Counted from the first letter of the stretch, positions 31,056 to 40,536 are shown. The stretch is 64,000 bases of DNA from Pseudomonas sp. Os17 (GCF_001547895.1 NZ_AP014627.1:3661501-3725500); one strand, 5' to 3'. The notes: generated from the letters alone by a model not told the origin. Made by a program: numbers and translations.

Positions 31056-32156
31056 ATGACCGATCAGAATCTGTTCACCCCTTACACCCTTGGCACCCTC
31101 GCGCTGTCGAACCGCATCGTCCTTGCGCCACTGACACGCAACCGCGCGGGCGAAGGCTTTGTTCCAAGCGAATTCGCGGCCACCTATTACAGCCAACGCG
31201 CTAGCGCAGGCTTGCTGATCAGCGAAGCCACGCAGATTTCCCAGCAGGGCCAGGGCTATCAGGACACCCCCGGGATCTACACCCAGGCGCAGATTGATGG
31301 CTGGCGCACGGTGACCGACGCGGTGCATGCCAAGGGCGGCAAGATCTTTATGCAACTGTGGCATGTCGGCCGCGTATCCCACGTTGATCTGCAAGAAAAC
31401 GGCGCCGCCCCCGTGGCTCCTTCCGCGCTGCGCGCGGCCACCAAGGTGTTCGTCAATAACCGCTTTGAGGACGTCTCCGAGCCCCGCGCGCTGGACATCA
31501 GCGAACTGCCGGGGATCGTCGCCGATTTCCGCCAGGCCGCGGCAAACGCTGTCGCTGCCGGGTTCGACGGCGTGGAAATACACGGCGCGAACGGCTATTT
31601 GCTGGATCAGTTCCTCAAGGACAGCGCCAACTCGCGCACCGACGCTTACGGCGGTTCGATTGAAAATCGCGCCCGTCTGTTGCTTGAGGTGACGGCAGCT
31701 GTGATCGACGAAATCGGCGCGGATCGCACCGGGGTACGCCTGTCACCGGTGTCGCCGGCCAACGACGTTTCCAGCAGTGATCCGCAGGCGCAGTTCAATT
31801 ACCTCGTCGATCAACTTGATGCCCTGGGCGTGGTGTACCTGCATGTGGTCGAAGGGGCGACCGGCGGTCCGCGCGAGGTGGCGCCGTTCGACTTCAGCGC
31901 CCTGCGCCAGCGCTTCAAAAACACCTACATCGCCAACAACGGCTATGACCTGGAGTTGGCGACGTCGAGGCTGGCCGAAGACCAGGCCGATCTGATCGCC
32001 TTCGGTCGCCCGTTCATTGCCAACCCGGATCTGGTGGAGCGCCTGCAAAGCGGCGCGCCGCTGTCCGCCTTCAATCCCGCCACGCTCTATGGCGGCGGCG
32101 CGACGGGCTATATCGACTACCCGACCTTGGCTGAATCGGGCACCAGCGCCAGCTGA
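31056..32156 (+). CDS. Old Yellow Enzyme-family alkene reductase (NemA-like)
   Basis: This encodes 366 residues, a full-length FMN-dependent TIM barrel. Family motifs are present: NRIVLAPLTRNRAGEG at the start, HVGRVSH, EIHGANGYLLDQFL (substrate His/Asn pair), SANSRTDAYGGSIENR (with the conserved Tyr), and DLIAFGRPFIANPDLVERL at the FMN phosphate site. Such enzymes use NADPH to reduce activated C=C bonds of electrophiles such as N-ethylmaleimide and nitrate esters. It is the first gene of the plus-strand set, divergent from the TetR gene. Confidence 0.92.
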   Translation: MTDQNLFTPYTLGTLALSNRIVLAPLTRNRAGEGFVPSEFAATYYSQRASAGLLISEATQISQQGQGYQDTPGIYTQAQIDGWRTVTDAVHAKGGKIFMQLWHVGRVSHVDLQENGAAPVAPSALRAATKVFVNNRFEDVSEPRALDISELPGIVADFRQAAANAVAAGFDGVEIHGANGYLLDQFLKDSANSRTDAYGGSIENRARLLLEVTAAVIDEIGADRTGVRLSPVSPANDVSSSDPQAQFNYLVDQLDALGVVYLHVVEGATGGPREVAPFDFSALRQRFKNTYIANNGYDLELATSRLAEDQADLIAFGRPFIANPDLVERLQSGAPLSAFNPATLYGGGATGYIDYPTLAESGTSAS

Positions 32157-32210
32157 GCCCTACCTGATCGCACAACCTGCCTTTGCCACCCCTGAAAGAG
32201 AGATGAATCC

Positions 32211-32999
32211 ATGAGCACTCGCCCTACCGTTCTCATCACCGGCGCCTCCACCGGCATTGGCGCCGTCTACGCCGAGCGCTTCGCGCAACGCGGCCACGAT
32301 CTGGTGCTGGTCGCCCGCGATCAGGCACGCCTGGACGCACTGGCCGCCCGACTGCGCAGCGAACACCGGGTCGCCATCGATGTCATCGCGGCGGACCTGA
32401 CCCAATCCGGCGATCTGACCGCCGTGGAAACCCGCCTGCGCGACGACGCTCGAATCGGCATCCTGGTCAACAACGCCGGCGCCGCCCTGTCCGGCAGCTT
32501 CATCGAGCAAAGCACCGACAGCGTTGCGCAACTGGTCGCCCTCAACACCACCGCGCTGGTGCGCCTGGCCAGTGCCATTGCCCCGCGCCTGGCCAAGGCC
32601 GGCGACGGCGCGATCATCAACATCGGTTCGGTGGTGGGCCTGGCGCCGGAGTTCGGCATGACGGTGTATGGCGCGACCAAGGCTTTCGTGCTGTTCCTTT
32701 CCCAAGGCCTGAGCCTGGAGCTGGCGCCCCGGGGCGTGTACGTGCAGGCCGTGCTGCCGGCGGCGACCCGCACGGAGATCTGGGACCGCTCAGGCGTCGA
32801 CATCAACACCCTGAGCGACATCATGGAAGTCGGCGATCTGGTGGATGCCGCCCTGGTCGGTTTCGATCGGCGCGAACCGGTGACCATCCCGCCGCTGCAA
32901 CAGGCCGAACGCTGGGATGACCTGCAGAACGCGCGTCAGGCCCTGCTGGGGCAGATCCGTCAATCCGAGGTTGCCCAGCGTTACCAGGCCCAACAATGA
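32211..32999 (+). CDS. Short-chain dehydrogenase/reductase
   Basis: This encodes 262 residues. The cofactor site ITGASTGIGAVYAERFAQRG, the NNAG motif (ILVNNAGAALSG), the catalytic Ser (INIGSVVG) and the YxxxK pair (VYGATKAF) are all present, so the enzyme should be active with NAD(P)H. The substrate is unknown. It lies 54 bases after the alkene reductase gene and has a good AGAGAG ribosome site, so it is probably in the same transcript. A role in reducing carbonyl products of electrophile detoxification is inference. Confidence 0.9.
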   Translation: MSTRPTVLITGASTGIGAVYAERFAQRGHDLVLVARDQARLDALAARLRSEHRVAIDVIAADLTQSGDLTAVETRLRDDARIGILVNNAGAALSGSFIEQSTDSVAQLVALNTTALVRLASAIAPRLAKAGDGAIINIGSVVGLAPEFGMTVYGATKAFVLFLSQGLSLELAPRGVYVQAVLPAATRTEIWDRSGVDINTLSDIMEVGDLVDAALVGFDRREPVTIPPLQQAERWDDLQNARQALLGQIRQSEVAQRYQAQQ

Positions 33000-33074
33000 T
33001 CGTCAGATAGCGAGCATTCGCGGCGGATTCGCGGCAGGCACTGCGACGAATCCGCTCCGCTGTTCGGAGTAGCA

Positions 33075-33944
33075 ATGAATCCCATACAGACAACTCGCAC
33101 CCCGGCTGTGCAGACCTCGTTCATCAACGCGGCGAACCAGTCGATCATGGTCAGGGGCATTCCCTTCGCCTACCGCGATACCGGTCCCGCGGGCGGCGTG
33201 CCCCTGGTGCTGTTTAACCATTGGGGCGCGGTGCTGGACCACTTCGACCCGGCCATCATCGATGGACTGGCCCAGACCCGGCGGGTCATCACCACCGACT
33301 ATCGCGGCATCGGCGGCTCGGGTGGCAGCGCGCCACTGACGGTCGGCGAAATGGCGCAAGACGCCATCGAGCTGATACAGGCCCTGGGGTTCAAGCGCGT
33401 CGATGTACTGGGCTTTTCACTCGGCGGCTTCGTCGCTCAGGACATCGCCCTGAAGGCCCCGCAATCGGTGCGTCGCTTGATTCTCACCGGCACCGGGCCG
33501 GCCGGCGGCAGCGGTATCGACCAGGTCGGCTCGGTGACCTGGCCCTTGATGCTCAAAGGCCTGCTGACCTTGCGCGATCCCAAGTTCTACTTGTTCTTTA
33601 CCTCGACGCCCCAGGGTCGTCGAGCCGCCGCGGAGTATCTGCAACGCCTCAAAGCCCGCAGCAAGCATCGCGACAAGGGCCCGACGCCCGGCGCTTTCCT
33701 GCGGCAGCTGCAAGCCATCACCGCGTGGGGCAGACAGGCGCCGCAGTCTCTCGAGCGCTTGCAGGCGCCAACGCTGATCGTCAATGGCGACAACGACATC
33801 ATGGTGCCCAGCGTCAACTCCCATGCCCTGGCCAAGCGTATCCCCAACGCACAGCTGGTGATGTACGAGGATGCCGGGCACGGCGGCATTTTCCAGTACT
33901 ACGCTGACTTCGTGGCCAAGGCCCTGGCGTTCCTTGACGACTGA
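33075..33944 (+). CDS. Alpha/beta hydrolase
   Basis: This encodes 289 residues. The fold is clear: oxyanion region LVLFNHWGAVLDHFDP, nucleophile elbow GFSLGGFVAQ (Ser in GxSxG), acid in NGDNDIMVP, and catalytic His in DAGHGGIFQYY. HxG in the oxyanion loop (NHWGA) is slightly unusual. There is no signal peptide, so it works in the cytoplasm. It lies 75 bases after the dehydrogenase gene and overlaps the next transcription step closely, suggesting an operon. The substrate is not evident. Confidence 0.9.
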   Translation: MNPIQTTRTPAVQTSFINAANQSIMVRGIPFAYRDTGPAGGVPLVLFNHWGAVLDHFDPAIIDGLAQTRRVITTDYRGIGGSGGSAPLTVGEMAQDAIELIQALGFKRVDVLGFSLGGFVAQDIALKAPQSVRRLILTGTGPAGGSGIDQVGSVTWPLMLKGLLTLRDPKFYLFFTSTPQGRRAAAEYLQRLKARSKHRDKGPTPGAFLRQLQAITAWGRQAPQSLERLQAPTLIVNGDNDIMVPSVNSHALAKRIPNAQLVMYEDAGHGGIFQYYADFVAKALAFLDD

Positions 33945-34010
33945 GCCCCCATGAGCACCACGCCACCCAAGCACCGGCCCCCTTTTACAACCGACACGAG
34001 CCGCACACCG

Positions 34011-35009
34011 ATGAAGGCATTTTCAATTGATCGCTATGGCAAGAACACCGGGCACATGCGCGAAGTGCCCGCCCCCGAGGTGGGTGCCCACGACGTCTTG
34101 ATCGAGGTGCACGCCAGCGGCGTCAACGCGCTGGACTCAAAGATCCGCAACGGCGAATTCAAGCTGATCCTGCCCTACGCATTGCCCCTGATACTGGGCA
34201 ATGACCTGGCGGGCGTCGTGGTTGCGGTCGGCCCGCAGGTGCAAGCCTTCAAGCCGGGAGACGAAGTCTACGCGCGACCGCCGCAGGAGCGGATCGGAAC
34301 CTTCGCCCAACTGATCGCCGTGCACGAAGACGCGATTGCCCTGAAACCGGCCAATATCGACATGACCCAAGCCGCGTCCATTCCTCTGGTCGCACTCACT
34401 GCCTGGCAAGTGCTGGTGGAAACCGCCCAACTGAAAAAGGGCCAGAAAGTGCTGATCCATGCAGGCGCGGGCGGGGTCGGCACCCTTGCCATCCAGCTTG
34501 CCAAACACCTCGGCGCCTTCGTCGCCACCACCACCAGCACGGCGAATGTCGAATGGGTCAAAGCCCTGGGCGCCGATCAGGTGATCGACTACAAGCAGCA
34601 GGACTTCGAAAGCGTCCTGCATGGCTACGACGTGGTGTTGAACAGCCTGGGCAGCGACGTCCTGGAAAAATCCCTCAAGGTCCTCAAGCCCGGCGGCCAG
34701 CTGATCTCCATCTCCGGTCCCCCCACCGTGCAGTTCGCCCAGGAGCAAGGCTTGTCCTGGCCATTGCAGCAGGTCATGCGCCTGCTGAGCTGGGGTATCC
34801 GGCGCAAGGCACGCAAGCTGGGCATCCGCTACGCCTTTGTGTTCATGCGGGCCGATGGAGTCCAACTGCAACAGATCACCGCGCTGATTGAGGCGGGAGT
34901 CCTCAAGCCGGTGCTTGATCGCAGCTTCGCCTTTGCAGCCACGGCAGAAGCACTGGAGTACGTCGAGCAGGGCCGGGCCAAGGGCAAGGTCGTGGTCAGG
35001 ATCAAATGA
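34011..35009 (+). CDS. Zinc-independent MDR/quinone oxidoreductase-like NADP-dependent reductase
   Basis: This encodes 332 residues from the ATG at 34011 (MKAFSIDRYGK), where homologues typically begin; an ATG at 33951 would add 20 unconserved residues. A GroES-like N-domain (HASGVNALDSKIRNGEFK, GNDLAGVVVAVGPQVQAFKP) lacks zinc ligands. The Rossmann part has IHAGAGGVGTLAIQLAKHLG. Quinone oxidoreductases of this kind reduce quinones or enones with NADPH. It is the last gene of the TetR-linked electrophile-detoxification set. Confidence 0.88.
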   Translation: MKAFSIDRYGKNTGHMREVPAPEVGAHDVLIEVHASGVNALDSKIRNGEFKLILPYALPLILGNDLAGVVVAVGPQVQAFKPGDEVYARPPQERIGTFAQLIAVHEDAIALKPANIDMTQAASIPLVALTAWQVLVETAQLKKGQKVLIHAGAGGVGTLAIQLAKHLGAFVATTTSTANVEWVKALGADQVIDYKQQDFESVLHGYDVVLNSLGSDVLEKSLKVLKPGGQLISISGPPTVQFAQEQGLSWPLQQVMRLLSWGIRRKARKLGIRYAFVFMRADGVQLQQITALIEAGVLKPVLDRSFAFAATAEALEYVEQGRAKGKVVVRIK

Positions 35010-35239
35010 CGACTCCATCGACCGATGACTCAACCGAGCGGGCCGAGCCTGAGCACCTTCCAGCGCCTTGCCAGTCATCGCCAGAGCAGAATCCGGCGAC
35101 GTCAGCGCCGGAGCGGAACAGGCAGGCACGGCAACCGGACGTGGTGCCTGTTGAACCGCGAGCGATCGTTTGGCGCAGCCTGATGCTTGAGCAGTAGGAG
35201 GAAACAGGGCGATCCCGCCCTCTTCCCCCGGACATTTGC

Positions 35240-35641
35240 CTAGTGCGCACCACCCGCTTCTGCAGCACCTAGCTTCCGCAAAATCCTTTCCAGCTCCGGC
35301 CGCGTCCACTTCTCCCAGGGCATGACATCCTGCGCGTCACCTCGATGCCAATACTCCCCCGCATCGAACGCGAGATAGATGGAAAAGGCCGGCTCAGGCA
35401 TGTCCGCGCTCAAGGACACATCGATGATGTCGCTGAACAAGGTGTTCATGATTGCATCGCAGTCATGAAAGTCGCGGCGAGCGCTGGTAAAGAGCCGGGC
35501 CACGGCAATGGCCACCTGGTTCAAAAGCTCGCACCGTTCGATCCGCAATCCCTCATGGAGAAGATTCAGCTCCTGGCTGGAGCCGTTTTCGATGGTTTCC
35601 AACACCCGCTGAAGATCAGCCTCACTCAACACTGTGGTCAT
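35240..35641 (-). CDS. Hypothetical protein
   Basis: This encodes 133 residues, acidic and soluble (SEADLQRVLETIENGSSQEL, LLHEGLRIERCELLNQVAIA, WHRGDAQDVMPWEKWTRPEL). It has no signal peptide and no family I recognise. It converges on the quinone oxidoreductase gene across 230 bases that hold only a short Pro-rich plus-strand frame I do not consider real. It is divergent from the OsmC-YcaO gene. Confidence 0.6.
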   Translation of the reverse strand: MTTVLSEADLQRVLETIENGSSQELNLLHEGLRIERCELLNQVAIAVARLFTSARRDFHDCDAIMNTLFSDIIDVSLSADMPEPAFSIYLAFDAGEYWHRGDAQDVMPWEKWTRPELERILRKLGAAEAGGAH

Positions 35642-35817
35642 TGCCCCGCATACCTTTTATCCGAATGGCCGACCTTGGCACCTGCCAAACGCCCTGTTCA
35701 TTGACTTGCGGCCACCGATCTAGGCCCATCGGTCCCCCATCGCCAAAAACCGCCCCACTGGCGCGCAAAATCCCGGATAATGCCCGCCATTTTTTGCCTC
35801 GTCACGCCGGTGCCCCC

Positions 35818-38037
35818 ATGGAAATCAAGGTCAACTTTCTCGACAACCTTCGACTTGAAGCCAAGTTCGACGACTTCACGGTGGTGGCCGACCAACCGAT
35901 CCGCTACAAGGGCGATGGCTCGGCGCCGGGGCCGTTCGACTATTTCCTCGCGTCCTCGGCGCTGTGCGCGGCGTATTTCGTCAAGCTGTACTGCCAGACC
36001 CGCAACATCCCCACCGACAATATCCGCCTGTCGCAGAACAACATTGTCGATCCGGAAAACCGCTACAACCAGATCTTCAAGATCCAGGTCGAGCTGCCGG
36101 CGGACATCTCCGACAAGGACCGCCAGGGCATCCTGCGCTCCATCGACCGCTGCACGGTGAAGAAGGTGGTGCAGACCGGCCCCGAGTTCATCATCGAGGA
36201 AGTGGAAAACCTCGACGCCGACGCCCAGGCGTTGCTGATGCCGCCATCGAGCGCGACCCAGAGCACCTACATCGCCGGCAAGGACCTGCCCCTGGAGCAG
36301 ACCATCGCCAACATGTCCGGGATCCTCGCGGGCCTGGGGATGAAGATCGAAATCGCCTCGTGGCGCAACATCGTGCCCAACGTCTGGTCGCTGCATATCC
36401 GCGATGCGCAGTCGCCGATGTGCTTCACCAACGGCAAGGGCGCGACCAAGGAAAGCGCCCTGGCCTCGGCCCTGGGCGAGTTCATCGAGCGCCTGAACTG
36501 CAACTTCTTCTACAACGACCAGTTCTGGGGCGAGGACATCGCCAACGCCGAGTTCGTGCACTACCCGGACGAGCGCTGGTTCCAGCCGGGGCGCAAGGAC
36601 GAGTTGCCCAAGGAGATCCTCGACGCGCACTGCCTGGCCATCTACAACCCGGATGGCGAGCTGCGCGGCTCCCATCTGTACGACACCAACTCGGGCAATA
36701 TCGAGCGCGGCATCTGCTGCCTGCCCTACGTGCGCCAGTCCGACGGCGAGGTGGTGTACTTCCCTTCCAACCTGATCGAGAACCTGTTCCTCAGTAACGG
36801 CATGAGCGCCGGCAACACCCTGGCCGAAGCCCAGGTGCAGTGCCTGTCGGAGATTTTCGAGCGCGCAGTCAAGCGGCAGATTCTCGAAGGCGAGCTGGCC
36901 CTGCCGGACGTACCGCAGGAGGTGCTGGCCAAGTACCCGAGCATTCTGGCCGGCATCCAGGGCCTGGAAGAACAGGGCTTTCCGGTGCTGGTCAAGGATG
37001 CCTCCCTGGGCGGGCAGTTCCCGGTGATGTGCGTGACCCTGATGAACCCACGCACCGGCGGGGTGTTCGCCTCCTTCGGCGCCCACCCGAGCTTCGAGGT
37101 GGCGCTGGAGCGCAGCCTCACCGAACTGCTCCAGGGCCGCAGCTTCGAAGGCTTGAACGACCTGCCGCAGCCGACCTTTGAAAGCCAGGCGCTGATGGAG
37201 CCGAACAACTTCGTCGAACACTTCATCGACTCCAGCGGCGTGGTGTCGTGGCGCTTCTTCAGCGCCAAGGCGGACTTCGAGTTCGTCGAGTGGGACTTCA
37301 CCAGCCAGGGCGGCTTCAGCGAAAGGGAACAAGCCAGCGCCGAAGAGGCCGCGACCCTGTTCGGCATCCTCGAAAGCCTGGGCAAGGAAGTCTACATGGC
37401 GGTGTACCAGCACCTGGGCGCCACGGCCTGCCGCATCCTGGTGCCGGACTACTCGGAAATCTACCCGGTGGACGACCTGATCTGGGACAACACCAACAAG
37501 GCGCTGTTCTTCCGCGAAGACATCCTCAACCTGCACAGCCTGGACGAAGACGGTCTGCGCTCACTGCTGGAGCGCCTGGAAGAAAGCGAGCTGGATGACT
37601 ACACCGACATCACCACCCTGATCGGCATCGAGTTCGACGACAACACCGCCTGGGGCCAGTTGACCATTCTGGAACTCAAGCTGCTGCTCCACGTGGCCCT
37701 GGGGCAGTTCGACCCGGCCAAGGAGCTGGTGGAGATGTTCCTGCAGTACAACGACAACACCGTCGAGCGCGGGCTGTTCTATCAGGCGCTGAACGCGGTG
37801 CTGGAAGTGGAGCTGGACGACGAACTGGAGCTGGGCGACTACGAGGCCAACCTGCGACGCATGTTCGGCAACGAGCGGATGGACGCGGTGATCGGCTCGG
37901 TGGACGGTAGCGTGCGCTTCTACGGCCTGACCCCGACCAACCTGCAGCTCGAAGGCCTGGACCGCCACCTGCGCTTGATCGACAGCTACAAGAAGCTGCA
38001 CGCGGCACGGGCCAAGTGGACCGCAGCCAAGCGCTGA
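35818..38037 (+). CDS. OsmC domain fused to a YcaO domain
   Basis: This encodes 739 residues. The start is the ATG at 35818 (MEIKVNFL). Residues 1-140 are an OsmC-like domain (VNFLDNLRLEAKFDDFTVVA, DYFLASSALCAAYFVKLYCQ) with a Cys at the position used by peroxidatic OsmC enzymes. Residues about 165-570 are YcaO (ATKESALASALGEFIERLNC, SEIFERAVKRQ with its E-x-x-E-R ATP-binding pattern, GGVFASFGAHPSFEVALERS). A helical C-terminal region follows. E. coli YcaO assists beta-methylthiolation of ribosomal protein S12 by RimO; many YcaO proteins activate amides with ATP. It stands alone in its transcription unit. Confidence 0.9.
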   Translation: MEIKVNFLDNLRLEAKFDDFTVVADQPIRYKGDGSAPGPFDYFLASSALCAAYFVKLYCQTRNIPTDNIRLSQNNIVDPENRYNQIFKIQVELPADISDKDRQGILRSIDRCTVKKVVQTGPEFIIEEVENLDADAQALLMPPSSATQSTYIAGKDLPLEQTIANMSGILAGLGMKIEIASWRNIVPNVWSLHIRDAQSPMCFTNGKGATKESALASALGEFIERLNCNFFYNDQFWGEDIANAEFVHYPDERWFQPGRKDELPKEILDAHCLAIYNPDGELRGSHLYDTNSGNIERGICCLPYVRQSDGEVVYFPSNLIENLFLSNGMSAGNTLAEAQVQCLSEIFERAVKRQILEGELALPDVPQEVLAKYPSILAGIQGLEEQGFPVLVKDASLGGQFPVMCVTLMNPRTGGVFASFGAHPSFEVALERSLTELLQGRSFEGLNDLPQPTFESQALMEPNNFVEHFIDSSGVVSWRFFSAKADFEFVEWDFTSQGGFSEREQASAEEAATLFGILESLGKEVYMAVYQHLGATACRILVPDYSEIYPVDDLIWDNTNKALFFREDILNLHSLDEDGLRSLLERLEESELDDYTDITTLIGIEFDDNTAWGQLTILELKLLLHVALGQFDPAKELVEMFLQYNDNTVERGLFYQALNAVLEVELDDELELGDYEANLRRMFGNERMDAVIGSVDGSVRFYGLTPTNLQLEGLDRHLRLIDSYKKLHAARAKWTAAKR

Positions 38038-38059
38038 CACCCCGCCCTCCCCGGCACCT

Positions 38060-38157
38060 GTAGGAGCGAGCTTGCTCGCGAAGCCCTCAAGAACGCCGCG
38101 TTCCCCAGTGAACGCGGCGTTTTCGTTGGCGACCATCGCGAGCAAGCTCGCTCCTAC
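38060..38157. repeat. REPIN with an internal hairpin
   Basis: TAGGAGCGAGCTTGCTCGCG (38060-38082) is mirrored by CGCGAGCAAGCTCGCTCCTA (38136-38157). This REP variant differs in its core from those at 12.7 and 2.7 kb, so at least two REP families are present. Confidence 0.9.
38092..38125 (+). terminator. Hairpin terminator of the OsmC-YcaO gene
   Basis: AACGCCGCGTT and AACGCGGCGTT form a perfect 11-bp stem with an 8-base loop, followed by TTCGTT. It is nested in the REPIN, 55 bases after the stop codon. Confidence 0.65.
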
Positions 38158-38166
38158 AGTGACTCG

Positions 38167-38532
38167 TCAGGCCTTGGGCGCCCCGGGCGGCCAGGGCTTG
38201 CGGTCCTCTCTTTCCGGCGGGCCATACAACTCCTGCTCCCACTCCTCGAACGCCGGCACCGCGGTGTAATCCGCATCGCAATACTGACGGATGTACTGCG
38301 CCGCGCGGTACTCGGCGTACTTGGCATTCACCGGCACGCCCTCCTCGTCCAGCTCCAGCACATTGGCAAAGATCGCGTAGACCATCTCCAGCATGCTCGG
38401 TTCTTCGCCAAGGCAACTGCGATAGTCGACGCCCTCCAGCAGCGGGTAACCGAGGGTGCCGTTGGCGACCCAGAAACTGAACGTGCGCAGGGCCCCGGAA
38501 AATTCCGGACTGAGCTTCTTCGGGTAAAGCAT
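38167..38532 (-). CDS. Hypothetical small protein, possible DUF7677-like
   Basis: This encodes 121 residues. The pattern LSPEFSGALRTFSFWVANGT and GYPLLEGVDYRSCLG, followed by EMVYAIFANVLELDEEGVPV, resembles what I recall of the DUF7677 family of small acidic proteins, but the assignment is tentative. There is no signal peptide; the C-terminus is Pro-rich. It lies downstream of the diguanylate cyclase gene on the same strand, 95 bases away, without evidence of a functional link. Confidence 0.6.
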   Translation of the reverse strand: MLYPKKLSPEFSGALRTFSFWVANGTLGYPLLEGVDYRSCLGEEPSMLEMVYAIFANVLELDEEGVPVNAKYAEYRAAQYIRQYCDADYTAVPAFEEWEQELYGPPEREDRKPWPPGAPKA

Positions 38533-38627
38533 GCTGATCGTCTCTGATTGATGTCGGGCGGGGGCGGATTCTCAATGAGCGGCCGCTTTGCAGGCAAGGC
38601 GCACGGCGCGTGCGCAGGCACTCGCCG

Positions 38628-40202
38628 TTAGCTGACGGCCAATGAGCGCTGTTCGGCAACCACGCGATTACGCCCGCCCTGCTTGGCCAGGTACAGCAAC
38701 TGGTCGGCCTTTTCCAGGGCGGCGGTGATCGAGCCCTCTCCGGGCTGCCACAAACTGACGCCCAGGGACACCGTGATGTGGCCCACGGTGTCGATGTCCG
38801 CGGCGGCGATCGAGGCCCGCAGACGCTCCGCCACCTCGGTGGCCGTGCGCAGCGAACTGTTGGGCAGGAGCAGGACGAACTCCTCGCCACCGGCCCGGCA
38901 CGGCAAGTCGTCGGCGCGGGAGTTTTGCTTCATCAAGCCGGCAATCGCCCTCAGGGTTTCATCCCCCACGCCATGGCCGAAGGTGTCGTTCACCCGTTTG
39001 AAGTGATCGATGTCCATGGAAACGATGGCGAACGGCTGGCGGACCTGCTGCCAGTGCGCCAGGGCGTCCTGCATCGCGCGTCGGTTGGCCAGCCCGGTCA
39101 GCGCATCACTTTGCGCCTGCTGGTTGAGCCGGCCGATTTTTTCCTGGAGCAGGCTGGTGCCCAACAGCAGCGCCCGGCGGATCTGCCAGCTTTCAAAATA
39201 CTGCGCCGGGATTGCGCTGATGCGCGCATAGCTGTCCGGGCTGTCCAGGCGCTTGGCACTGTCGGCCAGCCGGGACAGCGGCGCCGAAATCCGCGCCCCC
39301 AGCCACCAGATCAACACCACCCCGAACAACCCCAGCGGCAGTATGCCCTTGGCCACTTTGGACATGGTTCCCTGCAGCAGGGTCTGGATATTGCCCAGGG
39401 GCTGCTGGGAGATCACCCCCCAACCGCTGCTGGGCACCCGGGCGAACCCCGCAAGCATCTCCACGCCCTGGGCATCCAGCGCCTGCAACGCCCCACCGCC
39501 CTGGCTCAAGGCCGCATCGACGATCGGGTCCCGGGCGACGATCTCGCCAATGCGCTCGGGGTACGGGTGATAGAGCACTCGCCGGTTGCCGTCGACCAGG
39601 TACACATGGGCGCCATCCTGGCGCACCTGGCGGTCCATCAGGTCTTGCAGGGCGTTCTTGTGTTCCAGGCGAATGCTGCCACCGACCAGCCCCAGGTACT
39701 GGCCTTGGCTGTCGAACACCGGCTGGGAAACGAAGACCAGCAGGTTGCCGGCGATGGACTTGAAGGCCTTGCTGATGATCGGCTGACGCTGCTCCAGGGG
39801 CGCCGGGTCTTGCAGGGAGCGGCCGTTGAGATGCAGGTGTTCAGGCGCCGAAGCGATGATGGTGCCGGCGGCATTGGTGACCAGCACCGAGTTGAAGCTG
39901 TTGTCCTGCCCGAGCAAGCGCCGGGCTTCGCCCTCCAGTTGCCGGGCATCGCCGAACGACCCGCCCAGCAGGCCGGCCGCGTATTCCAGGCGCTTCTGAT
40001 CGGAGCTGAGCACCTGCTCCACACCGGAGGCGATCCGCGTGGCGTAGGCCTGATTGACTTGCAAGGCGCTGTCAATCAGTTCCTGTTTCTGAATCTTGAA
40101 CATGACCCAGAAGCTGTTGGCCAGGGTGGCCAGTGCCGCAAACAGCACAAAGACCAGAATCAGGACACGCAGATTGAGCTTGGGCTTGGGCCGGGTAGGC
40201 AT
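38628..40202 (-). CDS. Membrane diguanylate cyclase with periplasmic Cache sensor
   Basis: This encodes 524 residues. Two membrane segments (about 13-35 and 290-312) flank a periplasmic double-Cache domain (VSQPVFDSQGQYLGLVGGSI, VYLVDGNRRVLYHPYPERIG). A HAMP-like stretch and a GGDEF domain follow, with active-site GGEEF and an inhibitory RADD site exactly five residues before it (RADDLPCRAGGEEF). It should make cyclic-di-GMP in response to an external small ligand and be product-inhibited. I chose the ATG at 40202; a TTG at 40232 is possible. The gene appears to be monocistronic. Confidence 0.92.
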   Translation of the reverse strand: MPTRPKPKLNLRVLILVFVLFAALATLANSFWVMFKIQKQELIDSALQVNQAYATRIASGVEQVLSSDQKRLEYAAGLLGGSFGDARQLEGEARRLLGQDNSFNSVLVTNAAGTIIASAPEHLHLNGRSLQDPAPLEQRQPIISKAFKSIAGNLLVFVSQPVFDSQGQYLGLVGGSIRLEHKNALQDLMDRQVRQDGAHVYLVDGNRRVLYHPYPERIGEIVARDPIVDAALSQGGGALQALDAQGVEMLAGFARVPSSGWGVISQQPLGNIQTLLQGTMSKVAKGILPLGLFGVVLIWWLGARISAPLSRLADSAKRLDSPDSYARISAIPAQYFESWQIRRALLLGTSLLQEKIGRLNQQAQSDALTGLANRRAMQDALAHWQQVRQPFAIVSMDIDHFKRVNDTFGHGVGDETLRAIAGLMKQNSRADDLPCRAGGEEFVLLLPNSSLRTATEVAERLRASIAAADIDTVGHITVSLGVSLWQPGEGSITAALEKADQLLYLAKQGGRNRVVAEQRSLAVS

Positions 40203-40536
40203 TGAACGACATCCGGGTGAGCGAGCAGACAAAAAATTTCGATGTGGCGGCCACCGCCTGCCAACACAAGATCATTTGCGTCCATGCACCCTCGACACAC
40301 CGATCATCATGCGTCGGACATCGTCAAAACGCCTGCATCGCTTGGCTATAAGAACGCCTGGCGTTAGAGCCGCGCAGTCTACCGAGGTTGATCCGATTGG
40401 CAACTAGGAAAATAGTCTTGCCTCGCGCCGCGCGCAGTCCGCGGTTTTCACGCCCGCTGCAACCCGTCACAATGCCTCGCCCCAAGCCAGGGCTCCCCCA
40501 GCCTGGCGCCCGTATCACTGATCGCAAGGACCGCCC
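40203..40536. other. 334-bp gap with nothing recognisable
   Basis: This is the shared upstream region of the divergent diguanylate cyclase and SUFU-like genes. It contains a short dyad (AACGCCTGGCGTT, about 40352-40364) and GC-rich sequence. I see no gene, RNA or repeat. Confidence 0.5.

Noticed and set aside
35006..35197. 63-codon frame overlapping the end of the quinone oxidoreductase gene by ATGA
   Set aside because: Pro/Glu/Ser-rich with no structure or family; coupling by ATGA alone was not enough to call it.
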